64,000 nt of DNA from Cutibacterium acnes (GCF_003030305.1 NZ_CP023676.1:620001-684000), one strand, 5' to 3'; positions 28,240-38,669 are shown, numbered from the stretch's first letter. Program-made: numbers and translations. Notes: a model not told the origin generated them from the letters alone.

Positions 28240-28425
28240 GTATCGTACCTGCTGGTGCCAAGGAATCCTTCGTGGGATTTTGAGGCGGTAAGAGGGAATC
28301 CGGTGAGACTCCGGAACTGCCCCGCAGCGGTGAGTGGGAACGACATCACCATCGTCGCTTATCCGGTTCTCGAATCGGTTTGGCAGCGATCAAGCACTGG
28401 GCTTCGGTCTGGGAAGCGGTGACGT
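28240..28425 (+). promoter_or_regulatory. Cobalamin (AdoCbl) riboswitch aptamer upstream of mutA
   Basis: Contains the conserved B12-element core: GGTGCCAAGGAAT near the 5' side, AGAGGGAATCCGGTG (28291-28305), then ACTCCGGAACTGCCCC and GCAGCGGTGA (28308-28332), ending with the CACTGGGCTTCGGTCTGGGAAG segment near 28395-28416. The order and spacing of these boxes match the cobalamin aptamer. It occupies the 540-base gap before mutA. The gene controlled is an enzyme that uses adenosylcobalamin rather than one that makes or imports it. Boundaries are approximate. Confidence 0.9.
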
Positions 28426-28426
28426 A

Positions 28427-28459
28427 GGACTCGTCGGCAGACGAGGTGCCCACGAGTCC
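28427..28459 (+). promoter_or_regulatory. Candidate riboswitch expression platform (competing hairpins)
   Basis: The segment CTCGT near 28430-28434 can pair with either of two downstream ACGAG copies. One pairing gives CTCGTC-GGCA-GACGAG (28430-28445); the other gives GGACTCGT with ACGAGTCC (28427-28434 with 28452-28459, 8 bp). The two stems are mutually exclusive and lie right after the aptamer, about 110 bases before the mutA ATG. The regulatory role is inferred. Confidence 0.45.
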
Positions 28460-28567
28460 GAATACCTGCCAGAGCGTGTGGTGCACTACGCGTGTACCAC
28501 AGCGTCCGAGGTCTCGAGGGCCGACCGAGGTCGTCCAACCATCCACAGCGGAGCAGGAGTCTAACGA

Positions 28568-30478
28568 ATGACTGATCCTGACAACCTCGCATCCAAGTCC
28601 GTCGAGGACAGGATGCCTGAGGAGTTGAGCCTGGCCGGGGACTTCCCGAAGGTCACCCACGAGCAGTGGGAGGAGGCGGTCCTTAAGGTTCTGAACCGGG
28701 GTCGTCCCGAGGGCAAGGAACTCAACATCGAGCAGGGAATGAAGCGCCTCGAGCCGACTACGGTCGACGGCATCCAGATCGAGCCGATGTACCGGCGTCA
28801 GGATGCCCCCGAGAAGCTCGGTGTTCCGGGCGTGCCGCCGTTCACTCGTGGTACCACGATCCGTGAAGGCGGCATGGATGCATGGGATGTCCGGGCCCTT
28901 CATGAGGATCCCGATGTCGCGTTCACTAAAAAGGCCGTTATCGCCGACCTTGAGCGTGGCGTGACGTCCCTGTGGCTGCGGGTCGGGGCTGACGCCATTA
29001 AGCCCGAGGACATTGCGGGTGACCTCAAGGATGTGTTGCTCGACCTGGCCAAGGTTGAGGTCTCTAGCCGTGATGACCAGGAGGCCGCTGCTCAGGCTCT
29101 CCTTGATGTTTACATTGAGTCCAAGATCGATGCTGACAAGCTGTCGTTTAACCTCGGTCTGGACCCCATCGGTTTTGCGGCCCTTAATGGCGGTAACCCA
29201 GACTTGTCCGGGATGGCCGAGTGGGTCAAGAAGACCGAGAATTACAAGAACTCCCGCCCCTTCGTCGTTGACGCCACGATCTACCACAACGCCGGTGCTG
29301 GCGACGTGCACGAACTCGCGTGGGCTGTCGCGACCGGCGTTGAGTACGTCCGAGCTTTCATTGAGCAGGGGCTGACAGCTGAGCAGGCCTTCGATTCCAT
29401 CAACTTCCGCGTCACGGCCACCCACGACGAGTTCCTCACTATTTCCCGTCTGCGTGCCCTACGTACCTTGTGGAACCGTGTTGGCGAGGTCTTCGAGGTA
29501 CCGGCTGCTAAGCGTGGTGCCCGTCAAGAAGCGGTCACCAGCTGGCGCGAGCTCACTCGCGACGATCCTTACGTCAATATCCTTCGTGGCACGATCGCAA
29601 CCTTCGGTGCTGCTGTCGGTGGCGCTGAGGCGGTCACGACCTTGCCTTTCGACGCCGCTATTGGTTTACCGAAGAGTGACTTCTCTCGTCGTATCGCTCG
29701 CAACACCGGCATCATTCTCGCTGAAGAGTCGAATATTGGTCGCGCTAATGATCCAGCTGGTGGCTCCTTCTATGTCGAGGCACTCACCAAGAAGTTGGAG
29801 GATGCCGGTTGGGCCGAGTTCCAGGCCGTCGAGGCTGCTGGTGGCATGGCTGCCGCCCTCACCGGCGACCATGTCCGCACCGAGCTCGACAAGCTCAACA
29901 CCGAGCGTGCCAAGCGTCTTGCCACTCGCAAGCAGCCGATTACGGCCGTCAGTGAGTTCCCGCTGCTCGATGCCAAGTCCGTCGAGACCAAACCGTATCC
30001 AGCAGCCCCGGCCCGTGAGGGTCTGGAATGGCACCGTGACGCCGAGGTCTTCGAGGCCCTCGTTGATCGCTCTGCCACTTGCCCTGAGCGTCCAAAAGTG
30101 TTCCTGGCCTGCCTGGGAACCCGCCGTGACTTTGGCCCGCGCGAGGGATTCTCCGCCCCGGTATGGCACATCGCCGGCATGGAAACCCCCGAGTGTGAGG
30201 GGGGCACCACCGAGGAGGTCGTGAAGGCCTTTAAGGAGTCTGGTGCTGATATCGCCGACCTGTGCTCGAACGCCAAGACCTACGCGGCTCAAGGTCTCGA
30301 GGTCGCCAAGGCCCTCAAGGAGGCTGGCGCCAAGCTGGTTTACCTGTCAGGTGCCTTCAAGGAATTCGGTGATGATGCCGCCGAGGCCGAGAAGGTCATC
30401 GACGGGCGCATCTACCTCGGGATGGACGTCGTGGACGTCCTGACCGCCACTCTGGACACGTTGGGAGTTGCCAAGTGA
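28568..30478 (+). CDS. mutA: Methylmalonyl-CoA mutase small (beta) subunit
   Basis: 636 residues, the non-catalytic partner of MutB, very close to the length of the propionibacterial subunit. The TIM-barrel-like half shows [49 protein letters not shown] and [21 protein letters not shown]. The C-terminal domain lacks the cobalamin-ligand DxHxxG motif, as expected for this subunit. Its GTG/TGA junction with mutB overlaps (GTGA), indicating coupling. The upstream riboswitch should set expression according to cobalamin. Confidence 0.95.
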   Translation: MTDPDNLASKSVEDRMPEELSLAGDFPKVTHEQWEEAVLKVLNRGRPEGKELNIEQGMKRLEPTTVDGIQIEPMYRRQDAPEKLGVPGVPPFTRGTTIREGGMDAWDVRALHEDPDVAFTKKAVIADLERGVTSLWLRVGADAIKPEDIAGDLKDVLLDLAKVEVSSRDDQEAAAQALLDVYIESKIDADKLSFNLGLDPIGFAALNGGNPDLSGMAEWVKKTENYKNSRPFVVDATIYHNAGAGDVHELAWAVATGVEYVRAFIEQGLTAEQAFDSINFRVTATHDEFLTISRLRALRTLWNRVGEVFEVPAAKRGARQEAVTSWRELTRDDPYVNILRGTIATFGAAVGGAEAVTTLPFDAAIGLPKSDFSRRIARNTGIILAEESNIGRANDPAGGSFYVEALTKKLEDAGWAEFQAVEAAGGMAAALTGDHVRTELDKLNTERAKRLATRKQPITAVSEFPLLDAKSVETKPYPAAPAREGLEWHRDAEVFEALVDRSATCPERPKVFLACLGTRRDFGPREGFSAPVWHIAGMETPECEGGTTEEVVKAFKESGADIADLCSNAKTYAAQGLEVAKALKEAGAKLVYLSGAFKEFGDDAAEAEKVIDGRIYLGMDVVDVLTATLDTLGVAK

Positions 30479-32664
30479 CCACCCTGCCTCGTTTCGATTC
30501 CATTAACCTCGGGGATTCTTCGGTTCCCGCAGATGCGCAGGAGCAGTTCGCCAGATTGGCTGCGGCCGCCGGTGAGCAGGAGCCCTGGACCACTCCGGAG
30601 CAAATTCCGGTTGGTCACCTCTACTCCGAGGACGTCTACGGTGACATGGACTGGCTAGACACCTACGCCGGTCTGCCACCATTCACACATGGCCCGTACG
30701 CCACCATGTATGCCTTCCGGCCGTGGACGATTCGCCAGTACGCCGGATTCTCCACCGCTAAAGAGTCCAACGCGTTCTACCGTCGTAACCTGGCCGCCGG
30801 TCAGAAGGGCCTGTCGGTCGCCTTCGACCTGCCGACCCATCGCGGCTACGACTCTGACAACCCGCGTGTTCCCGGCGATGTCGGTATGGCAGGCGTGGCC
30901 GTGGACTCCATCCTGGACATGCGTGAGCTCTTTGCGGGCATCCCGCTGGACCGCATGTCGGTGTCCATGACGATGAACGGCGCAGTGCTGCCGATTCTTG
31001 CCCTGTACGTTGTTACCGCTGAGGAGCAAGGCGCCAAGCCCGAGCAGCTCGCCGGAACGATCCAGAACGACATCCTCAAGGAGTTCATGGTTCGTAACAC
31101 GTACATCTATCCGCCGCTGCCTTCGATGCGGATTATCTCCGACATCTTCGCGTACACCAGCGCGAACATGCCGAAGTGGAACTCCATCTCGATCTCCGGC
31201 TACCACATGCAAGAAGCTGGCGCTACCGCCGATATCGAGATGGCCTACACTCTGGCCGACGGCGTTGATTACATTCGCGCCGGTGAGTCGGTGGGCCTAC
31301 AGGTCGACCAGTTTGCGCCGCGTCTTTCCTTCTTCTGGGCCATTGGCACCAACTTCTTCATGGAGGTCGCCAAGATGCGTGCGGCCCGCATGCTGTGGGC
31401 CAAGCTGGTGCACCAGTTCAACCCGAAGAATCCGAAGTCGATGAGCTTACGCACTCACTCGCAGACCTCTGGCTGGTCGTTGACAGCCCAGGACGTTTAC
31501 AACAACGTGATTCGTACTTGTGTGGAGGCCATGGGAGCCACTCAGGGACACACTCAGTCCCTGCACACGAACTCCCTCGACGAGGCCATCGCTCTGCCGA
31601 CCGACTTCTCCGCCCGTATTGCTCGAAACACCCAGCTGTTCATCCAGCAGGAGTCGGGCACCTGCCGCGTTATCGATCCTTGGAGCGGCTCGGCCTACGT
31701 CGAGAAGCTTACCCTCGAGCTGGCTCGCAAGGCCTGGGCTCACATCCAGGAGGTCGAGAAGGCCGGTGGTATGGCCAAGGCCATTGAGAAGGGCATCCCG
31801 AAGATGCGCATCGAGGAAGCTGCTGCTCGTACCCAGGCTCGTATCGACTCGGGTCGTCAGCCCCTCATCGGCGTCAACAAGTACCGTCTCGACGAGGAGG
31901 AGCCCCTCGAGGTCCTCAAGGTCGACAACACTCAGGTACTCAAGGAACAGAAGGCCAAACTCGAGCAGCTGCGCGCCAACCGCGACGAGGAGGCGTGCCA
32001 GGCCGCTCTGGAGAAGATCACCTGGGCAGCTGCCAACCCGGATCCGAGTGATCCTGACCGTAACCTGCTCAAGCTGTGCATTGACGCTGGCCGCGCAGAT
32101 GCGTCTGTCGGTGAGATGTCTGACGCAATGGAGAAGGTCTTCGGGCGTTACACTGCCCAGATCCGTACCATTGAAGGCGTGTACAGCAAGGCAGCCGGCA
32201 ATTCTGAGTCCACTAAGAAGGTCCACGAGCTCATCAAGCAGTTTGAGGAGAAGGAAGGCCGTCGTCCGCGTATCATGATCGCGAAGATGGGCCAGGATGG
32301 TCACGACCGTGGCCAGAAGGTCGTCGCGACCGCTTATGCTGACCTTGGTATGGACGTTGATGTCGGCCCGCTGTTCCAGACCCCGGAGGAGACTGCTCGA
32401 CAGGCTGTTGAGGGTGACGTCCACGTTGTCGGTGTCTCCTCACTGGCCGCCGGGCACCTTACGCTAGTGCCGGCCCTGCGTAAGGAACTGGACAAGCTTG
32501 GTCGCTCCGACATCATGATTGTCGTCGGTGGCGTCATTCCGACCCAGGACTTCGACGAGCTGCGCAAGGATGGCGCGGCGGCCATCTATCCGCCTGGCAC
32601 CGTTATCCCGGACGCTGCCGTTGAGTTGATGGAGAAGCTGCTCGCCGCGCACAACGACGACTGA
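30475..32664 (+). CDS. mutB: Methylmalonyl-CoA mutase large (alpha) subunit
   Basis: 729 residues. Interconverts succinyl-CoA and R-methylmalonyl-CoA with adenosylcobalamin, the entry to propionate formation in propionibacteria. Substrate barrel motifs: [60 protein letters not shown] and [12 protein letters not shown]. The C-terminal B12 domain has [14 protein letters not shown] (DxHxxG, cobalt-ligating His) followed by [15 protein letters not shown] start overlaps mutA. A perfect 12-bp hairpin follows. Confidence 0.98.
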   Translation: MTTLPRFDSINLGDSSVPADAQEQFARLAAAAGEQEPWTTPEQIPVGHLYSEDVYGDMDWLDTYAGLPPFTHGPYATMYAFRPWTIRQYAGFSTAKESNAFYRRNLAAGQKGLSVAFDLPTHRGYDSDNPRVPGDVGMAGVAVDSILDMRELFAGIPLDRMSVSMTMNGAVLPILALYVVTAEEQGAKPEQLAGTIQNDILKEFMVRNTYIYPPLPSMRIISDIFAYTSANMPKWNSISISGYHMQEAGATADIEMAYTLADGVDYIRAGESVGLQVDQFAPRLSFFWAIGTNFFMEVAKMRAARMLWAKLVHQFNPKNPKSMSLRTHSQTSGWSLTAQDVYNNVIRTCVEAMGATQGHTQSLHTNSLDEAIALPTDFSARIARNTQLFIQQESGTCRVIDPWSGSAYVEKLTLELARKAWAHIQEVEKAGGMAKAIEKGIPKMRIEEAAARTQARIDSGRQPLIGVNKYRLDEEEPLEVLKVDNTQVLKEQKAKLEQLRANRDEEACQAALEKITWAAANPDPSDPDRNLLKLCIDAGRADASVGEMSDAMEKVFGRYTAQIRTIEGVYSKAAGNSESTKKVHELIKQFEEKEGRRPRIMIAKMGQDGHDRGQKVVATAYADLGMDVDVGPLFQTPEETARQAVEGDVHVVGVSSLAAGHLTLVPALRKELDKLGRSDIMIVVGGVIPTQDFDELRKDGAAAIYPPGTVIPDAAVELMEKLLAAHNDD

Positions 32665-32686
32665 GCCCGATAGGTTGCTAACCTGA

Positions 32687-32722
32687 ACGAGGCCTTCGGA
32701 GCCTAGGTTTCGAAGGCCTCGT
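32687..32722 (+). terminator. Hairpin after mutB
   Basis: Perfect 12-bp arms ACGAGGCCTTCG (32687-32698) and CGAAGGCCTCGT (32711-32722) with a 12-base loop, 23 bases past the mutB stop. No marked T-run. Suggests meaB is at least partly a separate unit. Confidence 0.65.
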
Positions 32723-32835
32723 GAGCTCCCGATGTTGGGATACTACGGAAAACCACGCGGGATGGGGCTGCAACCGTAAACGTCGTCTTCGGGCGGTACG
32801 GTAGAAGTACCCACCTGATGAAAGAAATGGTGATC

Positions 32836-33864
32836 ATGCCGATCGACGTCCCCGAACTGGTTGAGCAAGTTCTGGCCGGGAGCCGCCAGCACATTGCCAG
32901 GGCGCTGACTCTGGTGGAGTCGAGCAAGCCGGCTCATCGTGAGATGGCGCGCGAGATGCTGCGTCAGCTAGCGCCGCGCACCGGTGATGCCATTCGAGTT
33001 GGTATCTCTGGCGTTCCGGGTGCCGGTAAATCCACCTTTATTAACGCCGTGGGCGGCAGACTCATCGATGAGTTTGGCTACAAGGTCGCGGTTTTGGCCG
33101 TCGATCCCTCTTCGACGCGAACCGGTGGTTCGATTCTTGGTGACCGCACCCGGATGGGCGATCTGGCTAATCGTGACGAGGCGTTTGTGCGTCCCTCACC
33201 CTCGGGGGGCCACCTTGGTGGCGTTGCCCGTGCGACTCGCGAGTCCATGATCGTCATGGAGGCGGCTGGCTACAACGTCGTCCTCGTTGAGACCGTGGGC
33301 GTTGGCCAGTCTGAAGTGGCGGTGGCTGGAATGGTCGATACCTTCCTTATGCTCTCGGTTGCTGGAACTGGTGACCAGCTTCAGGGCATTAAGAAAGGGA
33401 TTCTGGAGCTGGCTGATGTCGTCGCGGTTAACAAGGCTGACGGCGACAATGCGGGTAATGCGCGAGTCTCCGCCCGAGATCTCTCAATTGCTATGAAGCT
33501 TGTCTCCTCTGACGCGGACAAGCGTCGTGTTCCGGTGCTCACCTGCTCTTCGTACACCAAGGAGGGCCTTGACGATGTCTGGCAGGCGATTGTTGACCAC
33601 CGCGCGTATCTAGAGAAGGATGGTTCCCTCCAAATTCGTCGTACTGAGCAGCAGCGGGAATGGCTGTGGAATATGGTCCGCAACGAGATCTTGGAGTCAC
33701 TTGATACCGACCCCAGCGTTCAGCAGACGGCAGAGCGCATTGAGGCCGGTCTGGGTATCGAGGCTACTAGCGCTCTGGAGGGGGCCGAGGAGATTCTGCG
33801 TGCCTTTGCTCGTGCCGTGCCGAGCCTTCCGTGGGCTCAGGGAGAGTTAACGAGCGGGTCCTGA
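32836..33864 (+). CDS. meaB: Methylmalonyl-CoA mutase-associated GTPase
   Basis: About 342 residues. G3E-family P-loop GTPase that protects and reloads the mutase with AdoCbl. Walker A GVPGAGKSTFINA, AVLAVDPSSTRTGGSILGDRTRM, ETVGVGQSEVAVAGMVD (switch), the base-recognition NKADGDN, and a C-terminal dimerisation region. Start may be ATG 32836 (MPIDVPELVEQVL) or ATG 32818 six codons earlier; neither has a strong ribosome-binding site. Position next to mutAB supports the MeaB assignment over the older ArgK name. Confidence 0.94.
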   Translation: MPIDVPELVEQVLAGSRQHIARALTLVESSKPAHREMAREMLRQLAPRTGDAIRVGISGVPGAGKSTFINAVGGRLIDEFGYKVAVLAVDPSSTRTGGSILGDRTRMGDLANRDEAFVRPSPSGGHLGGVARATRESMIVMEAAGYNVVLVETVGVGQSEVAVAGMVDTFLMLSVAGTGDQLQGIKKGILELADVVAVNKADGDNAGNARVSARDLSIAMKLVSSDADKRRVPVLTCSSYTKEGLDDVWQAIVDHRAYLEKDGSLQIRRTEQQREWLWNMVRNEILESLDTDPSVQQTAERIEAGLGIEATSALEGAEEILRAFARAVPSLPWAQGELTSGS

Positions 33865-34085
33865 GCTGATGGGCCAGCCAGCAGAAGTAACTGGGGACGT
33901 TTAGTGCCCCCGACTTCGTCATGCCGGACGCACACTCGCTATCCAGGCGAGCTCGGTCGTATTTCAGGGAGATTTCTCGATTGTCGTGCGAGACATTTAT
34001 AGGCTGTGTCAGGCTATGTCTAAATAAATGACCCACTGTCATCCTAGGTTCGTTTCACCTTCAGCAAACTGAGAGGAATGGACAT

Positions 34086-35558
34086 ATGGCACTACGCCGT
34101 ACGTTGACCTTGATGCTCTGTGCGATCACCGGCGCATCACTTGTCGCGACCGCAGTCCCCAGCAGCGCCGCTCCTGGCTTCACTATCTCACCGCTGCGCA
34201 CTTCCGATTCTATACAGTCCACCAGCGGATTCGTCGTTCATCTTAAGGACCGTTCGGCCTCTGCCCAGCGCGTTAGGACCGCTCATGCCGCCTCCGCGAT
34301 GCAGGCAACCAGCACGTCTCTGCGAGGGTTAGTGGATCGTGCTGCGAAGGTGCGAGGTGCCCACGTCACTGAGTCATTGGCGCGTGCCAACAACTCCATG
34401 TCGGTTCAGGTTTCTCAAGGGCTCAATGCTACGGCGGCTAAGGCTTTTGCATCTGAGATCGAACGCAACCCGGAGGTGGAATCCGTCGAGCCCGTCTTGC
34501 ATATGACGATTAATGAGAACACCGGTGTCCATCCTGCTGCAGTGTCGTCGGCCCCGAACGACCAGTATTGGAACCGTCAATGGGGCCTGAATTCTGAGAA
34601 CGGGATTGACGCTCCCGGCGCATGGGCAACCAACACAGGATCCGGAGTGACCGTGGCCGTCATCGACTCCGGCATCACCAAGCACCCGGATCTGGATGGC
34701 AAGGTCCTACCTGGCTACGACTTCATCTCTGATCGTTATGCCGCCGGCGATGGTAACGGTCGCGATTCGGATCCCTCCGATGAGGGCGATTGGACTCGTG
34801 CGGGGGCCTGCACCCGGCGTGACGTGCCGTCGTCGTGGCATGGGACCCACGTGGCGGGCATTATTGGCGCTGCGACCAACAATGCTAGGGGTGTCGCAGG
34901 AGCCGCCCCTGGCGCCAAGATCCTGCCGGTTCGAGCGCTAGGTCATTGCGGTGGGACCGACGTCGATATTGCCGACGGTATTACGTGGGCCTCTGGTGGC
35001 GAGGTTCCGGGTGTTCCCACTAACCACAACCCCGCTAAGGTCATTAATCTGAGCCTCGGCGGTCCGTCTAACTACTGCCCGATCACGTATCAGCGAGCCA
35101 TTGATGCGGCCGTCTCTCGCGGATCCACCGTCGTTGTGGCAGCCGGTAACGAGGCGATGGACGTCCGTAAGTCGACACCCGGCAACTGCCGCAATGTGGT
35201 CGTTGTCGGAGCTACCGGTGAGACTGGTGCCCAGTCGTACTTCTCGAATTACGGTTCGACCGTTGACGTGTCCGCTCCTGGCGGTGACGACCGCACCGGT
35301 GACATGATCCTATCCACCCTGAATAACGGCGAAACGACTCCTGCGGCCCCGACCTACGGCTACATGGAGGGCACCTCCCAGGCTGCCCCGCACGTCTCCG
35401 CCGTTGTTGCTCTCATGATCGCGGCCAACCCGAACCTCACCCCCGCGAGGATCAAGGAAATCCTCAAACAGTCGGTGAACCCGGCTAAATGCAAGACCGG
35501 TTGCGGTACGGGCATTGTTGATGCCCGCAAGGCGGTCAAGGCTGCAAAATCGGCCTGA
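34086..35558 (+). CDS. Secreted subtilisin-like serine protease (S8)
   Basis: 490 residues. Signal peptide with hydrophobic core TLTLMLCAITGASLVATAV and a likely cleavage near SSA|APG. An inhibitor-I9-like propeptide follows (GFVVHLKDRSASAQR to about residue 140). The catalytic triad is Asp194 in VAVIDSGI, His252 in WHGTHVAGI and Ser431 in EGTSQAAPHVSAVV, with the oxyanion Asn355 in AAGNEA. No membrane anchor or sorting signal, so freely secreted. The upstream 220 bases carry a 10-base imperfect tandem repeat near 34001 and no gene. Ribosome-binding site GAGAGGA before the ATG. Confidence 0.95.
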   Translation: MALRRTLTLMLCAITGASLVATAVPSSAAPGFTISPLRTSDSIQSTSGFVVHLKDRSASAQRVRTAHAASAMQATSTSLRGLVDRAAKVRGAHVTESLARANNSMSVQVSQGLNATAAKAFASEIERNPEVESVEPVLHMTINENTGVHPAAVSSAPNDQYWNRQWGLNSENGIDAPGAWATNTGSGVTVAVIDSGITKHPDLDGKVLPGYDFISDRYAAGDGNGRDSDPSDEGDWTRAGACTRRDVPSSWHGTHVAGIIGAATNNARGVAGAAPGAKILPVRALGHCGGTDVDIADGITWASGGEVPGVPTNHNPAKVINLSLGGPSNYCPITYQRAIDAAVSRGSTVVVAAGNEAMDVRKSTPGNCRNVVVVGATGETGAQSYFSNYGSTVDVSAPGGDDRTGDMILSTLNNGETTPAAPTYGYMEGTSQAAPHVSAVVALMIAANPNLTPARIKEILKQSVNPAKCKTGCGTGIVDARKAVKAAKSA

Positions 35559-35576
35559 TTGCTAGGATTCTGTCAA

Positions 35577-35616
35577 TGATGAGTGACCTGGGCCATATGG
35601 TTCAGGCCACTCGTCA
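35577..35616. terminator. Hairpin between the protease and the S4 gene
   Basis: Left arm TGATGAGTGACCTG and right arm CAGGCCACTCGTCA pair over 14 positions with one mismatch and one G-U, leaving a 12-base loop. It sits between convergent genes and may serve both. Confidence 0.55.
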
Positions 35617-35637
35617 CGTTGATAGGTATGCGCGGTA

Positions 35638-35868
35638 TCACCAGGGGACGTCAGGCTCGGTGAGATCGACAGTCGCTGTGACGGTCTGCCCGCCGTTCGT
35701 GACCGTCACCTCGTCACCGGGGTGGAGCTGACGTCCCCGCCGGGTCTCCACCTCGCCATTGACGCTGACCATCCCCGATGCGATAAGTTCGCGGGCTTGC
35801 CCGCCAGTCTCGGCAAGGTTGGCGAACTTGAGATATTGGCCGAGCCTGATCATCTGGTCGTCATGCAC
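35638..35868 (-). CDS. S4-domain RNA-binding protein (YbcJ-like)
   Basis: 76 residues making up a single S4 domain: IRLGQYLKFANLAETGGQARELIASGMVSVNGEVETRRGRQLHPGDEV. Small stand-alone S4 proteins bind structured RNA, probably ribosomal; the exact role is not known. Start ATG 35868. Convergent with the protease gene and just downstream of the amino acid ABC ATPase gene. Confidence 0.9.
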   Translation of the reverse strand: MHDDQMIRLGQYLKFANLAETGGQARELIASGMVSVNGEVETRRGRQLHPGDEVTVTNGGQTVTATVDLTEPDVPW

Positions 35869-35898
35869 ACCGTCACTGTGTCATGACGACACGACATT

Positions 35899-36699
35899 TC
35901 ATAGCACAGAATCGATAAACCCGCGTAGGCGGTTAGATTTCGGGTTACCAATGACCTGACTGGCGGAGCCAGTTTCGACGACGACTCCGTCATCCATAAA
36001 CACGACGTGGTCGGCGACTTCGCGGGCAAATCCCATCTCGTGGGTAACAACGATCATCGTCATACCTTCGCCGGCAAGGTCCTTGAGGACGTTCAGCACT
36101 TCGCCGACGAGTTCGGGGTCAAGGGCCGAGGTAGGTTCGTCGAAGAGCATGAGTTCGGGCTTCATGGCCATAGCGCGAGCAATGGCGACCCGCTGTTGCT
36201 GGCCACCGGACAGCTCAGTGGGGTAGTGGTTAGCCCGATCAGCCATGCCGACACGGTCTAACAAAGACATGGCCAGCGGCTTCGCCTCTTCCTTGGTAAG
36301 TCCCGACACCTTGATGGGGGCCTCCATGACGTTGCCCAAGGCGGTCATATGAGGGAAGAGATTAAAACGTTGGAAGACCATGCCGACGCGAGCGCGCTGG
36401 GCGGCAATGCCTTTGTCAGAAAGCCTCTTGAGCCGGCCGTCGGGGAGCGGGTCGTGTTCGTAGCCCACACGTTGACCACCGACCCAGATTTCCCCGACTT
36501 CGAAGGTTTCCAGCTGATTGATGCACCGCAACAAGGTAGATTTTCCGGAGCCTGACGGGCCGATCAGGACGCAGACCTCACCAGGGGCGACGTCGAGGTC
36601 GATTCCTTTGAGGATGTGCAGGGGTCCAAACTCCTTGTGCAGCCCTGTGATGTGCACCATCGGTTCGGCGCTTGCAAATGCTTCGGCGGATGTGCTCAC
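35899..36699 (-). CDS. Polar amino acid ABC transporter ATP-binding protein
   Basis: 266 residues, GlnQ/HisP type. Walker [22 protein letters not shown]-loop [22 protein letters not shown], signature [15 protein letters not shown], Walker [17 protein letters not shown] and the switch His in VVTHEMGFA. The GTG start overlaps the stop of the upstream permease gene (GTGA). The frame is intact although that permease is broken and no solute-binding protein is nearby, so it is probably an orphan or serves another system. Confidence 0.93.
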   Translation of the reverse strand: MSTSAEAFASAEPMVHITGLHKEFGPLHILKGIDLDVAPGEVCVLIGPSGSGKSTLLRCINQLETFEVGEIWVGGQRVGYEHDPLPDGRLKRLSDKGIAAQRARVGMVFQRFNLFPHMTALGNVMEAPIKVSGLTKEEAKPLAMSLLDRVGMADRANHYPTELSGGQQQRVAIARAMAMKPELMLFDEPTSALDPELVGEVLNVLKDLAGEGMTMIVVTHEMGFAREVADHVVFMDDGVVVETGSASQVIGNPKSNRLRGFIDSVL

Positions 36700-37640
36700 T
36701 GCTCGACCTCCAGGGCAATGTTCTTATACGTAGTTCCAGCCGCCTGGATGGCGGCCTGGCGGCGCAGCCGCTTCGACGAAGACCTCCCGTTGAATCCGCG
36801 ACCGAAGTACTGCTCGAGGAAATGTTGCCCGATCATGAGGACACTCGTCATAACGAGGTACCAGCAGGCAGCGACGACGAGGAGGGGAATTGGAGCGTAG
36901 GTGCAGTTCGCGATGGCGCTGGTGGCATATTGCAGATCGAGAGTGAAGGGCAAAGCAAGAACTAGCGAGGTCGTCTTGAGCATGCCGATGGTCTCGTTGC
37001 CCGGCGGAGGGATGATGACTCGCATCGCCTGAGGAATAATAGTGCGTCGCATGATGAGGGACGGTTTCATGCCCAAGGCTTTGGCTGCTTCAGTCTGGCC
37101 GACGTCGACGGATTCCAAACCTGAGCGGGTGATTTCGGCCAGGTAGGCGCCCTCGTTGAGGCCCAGACCGATGATGGCGGCTGCTAGCGCTGTGACGGCC
37201 TTTTCTGTCTCGACGCTGGCGAATTGTAGATCTCCGAAGGGCACCCCAATGGAGAATGTGGGACTGCCTCATGATGGCCATGAGAAGTGCTACGGCGGTT
37301 CCGAGGGGCATTGCCGCGTCAGCAGGATGGTGTAACTGATACCAGTAATGATTTTGACCTCACGCAAGTACAGCCACACTACTGACCACTGATAGTTGGG
37401 TTCGTCACAAGACCCCGGACGAAGACCAGCGCTGTCGTAGCTGATGATGGTGGATCCGTCGGTGTCGATGACTGTGCGGGTGTGTAGTTGGCTGTGGCGC
37501 CGTTGTGGAGGGTGCCGGATTTTGATGTCGTTGGGAACTATCGTGGCGATGGTGGGGTCGTTGTTGAGCGACTTGATGATATTGGCATTGAGGGAGGGCT
37601 CGGTGTCGGAGTGACACCGCAAAATGCATCATTATACATA
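36696..37640 (-). pseudogene. Amino acid ABC transporter permease, degenerate
   Basis: Recognisable pieces of one HisM/GlnP-type permease lie in different frames. NYQWSVVWLYLREVKIITGISYTILLT and PLGTAVALLMAIMRQSHILHW come first. Then comes GVPFGDLQFASVETEKAVTALAAAIIGLGLNEGAYLAEI, followed by the EAAKALGMKPSLIMRRTIIPQ loop and an intact C-terminus. The frame breaks near 37320 and again at the HW/GVPFG join near 37240, where the expected segment with the helix before the first periplasmic loop is missing. A further break near 37395 separates the amino-terminal part. At least three lesions, so not functional. Confidence 0.85.
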
Positions 37641-37670
37641 GCAGGATATAACTTCATATTGGAACGTCCT

Positions 37671-38669
37671 TTAGTGCCGGCGTGACGAGTGCCTCACCGC
37701 CAAAGTGGGGGAGAGCTGGCACGACTCCGGAGCCTCTCCAGCGATGAGGGCTTCCGCGGCCTCGACTGCTTGGCGTCCGAGTGCTTCGAAGTCCTGGACG
37801 ACCGTGGTGAGGGATGGGGTCATCCAGCGAGCTTGAGGGATGTCGTCGAATCCCACAATGCCGATGTCGTCGGGGATCCTCACGCCATGAGTGAGGAATG
37901 TGTGACACATGCCAATGGCGATGTCATCGTTGCCAGCGAGAACCGCGTCGGGGAGATGTCCGGCGATAAGTTCTTCAGCCACGGCTGCCCCGGCTTCGGC
38001 TCCCCAGGAATTGGCTGGCATCCATGCAGGGTCGATGCCGACCTCTTTGCAGACGGCGATGTAGGAGGAAAGCCGTTCTGACGCGTCCTGCCATTCCAGG
38101 TCGCCAGGGACATGGAGAAGATTCCGGTAGCCCTGTTCGATGAGGTGTTTAGTGGCTAGACGGGCTCCCAGTGCTTGGTCGATCGCGACAATTGGTGACT
38201 CGGGGGAGTCGGGGTGCCCTGCGATGACAGAGACCAGCTTGTCGCCGTGGCGTTGCTGGGATGCGATGGCAACGGATTTGGCTCGTTGTGCCAGCAAGAT
38301 GGTTGCCTGGACGCTGTAGCCGCGGAGTCGAGCCAGAGCGGCGCGTAGGGATTCCTCGTCATTCTCGATCGCGGTGTCGAGGACGAATGGGCGACTATGC
38401 TCCCGCAGTGTGCCTACCAGTGCGGTGAAGGTTGTGGACATGCCGTGAGTCAGACGGGTCGTCAGCAAGATTCCAACCGCCCGTGATCCGCCAGCTGCGA
38501 GGGCGCGGGCGGCGAGGTTTGGTTCATATCCGACGGTCTCGACGGCGGTCATGACCTTGGCTCTGGTCTCAGGTCGGACGAGTGGACTGTCGTTGAGCGC
38601 CCGGGAGACGGTTTGCGAGGAGACGCCGCATGCTTTGGCGACGTCGCTGAGGGTTGCTCTTGATGACAT
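37671..38669 (-). CDS. LacI-family transcriptional regulator
   Basis: 332 residues. The LacI helix-turn-helix and hinge are at the start (ATLSDVAKACGVSSQTVSRALND, then EPNLAARALAAGGSRAVGILL). A periplasmic-binding-like effector domain follows, with GYRNLLHVPG, DAVLAGNDDIAIGM and GIVGFDDIPQARWMTPSLTTV. Divergent from the sugar transport and fucosidase genes, so a fucoside-responsive repressor is the natural inference. A perfect palindrome lies 40 bases upstream of its start. Confidence 0.92.
   Translation of the reverse strand: MSSRATLSDVAKACGVSSQTVSRALNDSPLVRPETRAKVMTAVETVGYEPNLAARALAAGGSRAVGILLTTRLTHGMSTTFTALVGTLREHSRPFVLDTAIENDEESLRAALARLRGYSVQATILLAQRAKSVAIASQQRHGDKLVSVIAGHPDSPESPIVAIDQALGARLATKHLIEQGYRNLLHVPGDLEWQDASERLSSYIAVCKEVGIDPAWMPANSWGAEAGAAVAEELIAGHLPDAVLAGNDDIAIGMCHTFLTHGVRIPDDIGIVGFDDIPQARWMTPSLTTVVQDFEALGRQAVEAAEALIAGEAPESCQLSPTLAVRHSSRRH

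Noticed and set aside
31447-32424. 325-codon minus-strand open frame
   Set aside because: Antisense shadow of mutB.
34001-34025. Imperfect tandem AGGCTGTGTC/AGGCTATGTC before the protease gene
   Set aside because: Only two 10-base units; too short to call a repeat or operator.
37290-37640. Possible remnant of an amino acid-binding protein upstream of the broken permease
   Set aside because: The readable pieces (NDIKIRHP, NYQWSVVWLYL) fit the N-terminus of the permease itself better than a solute-binding protein.
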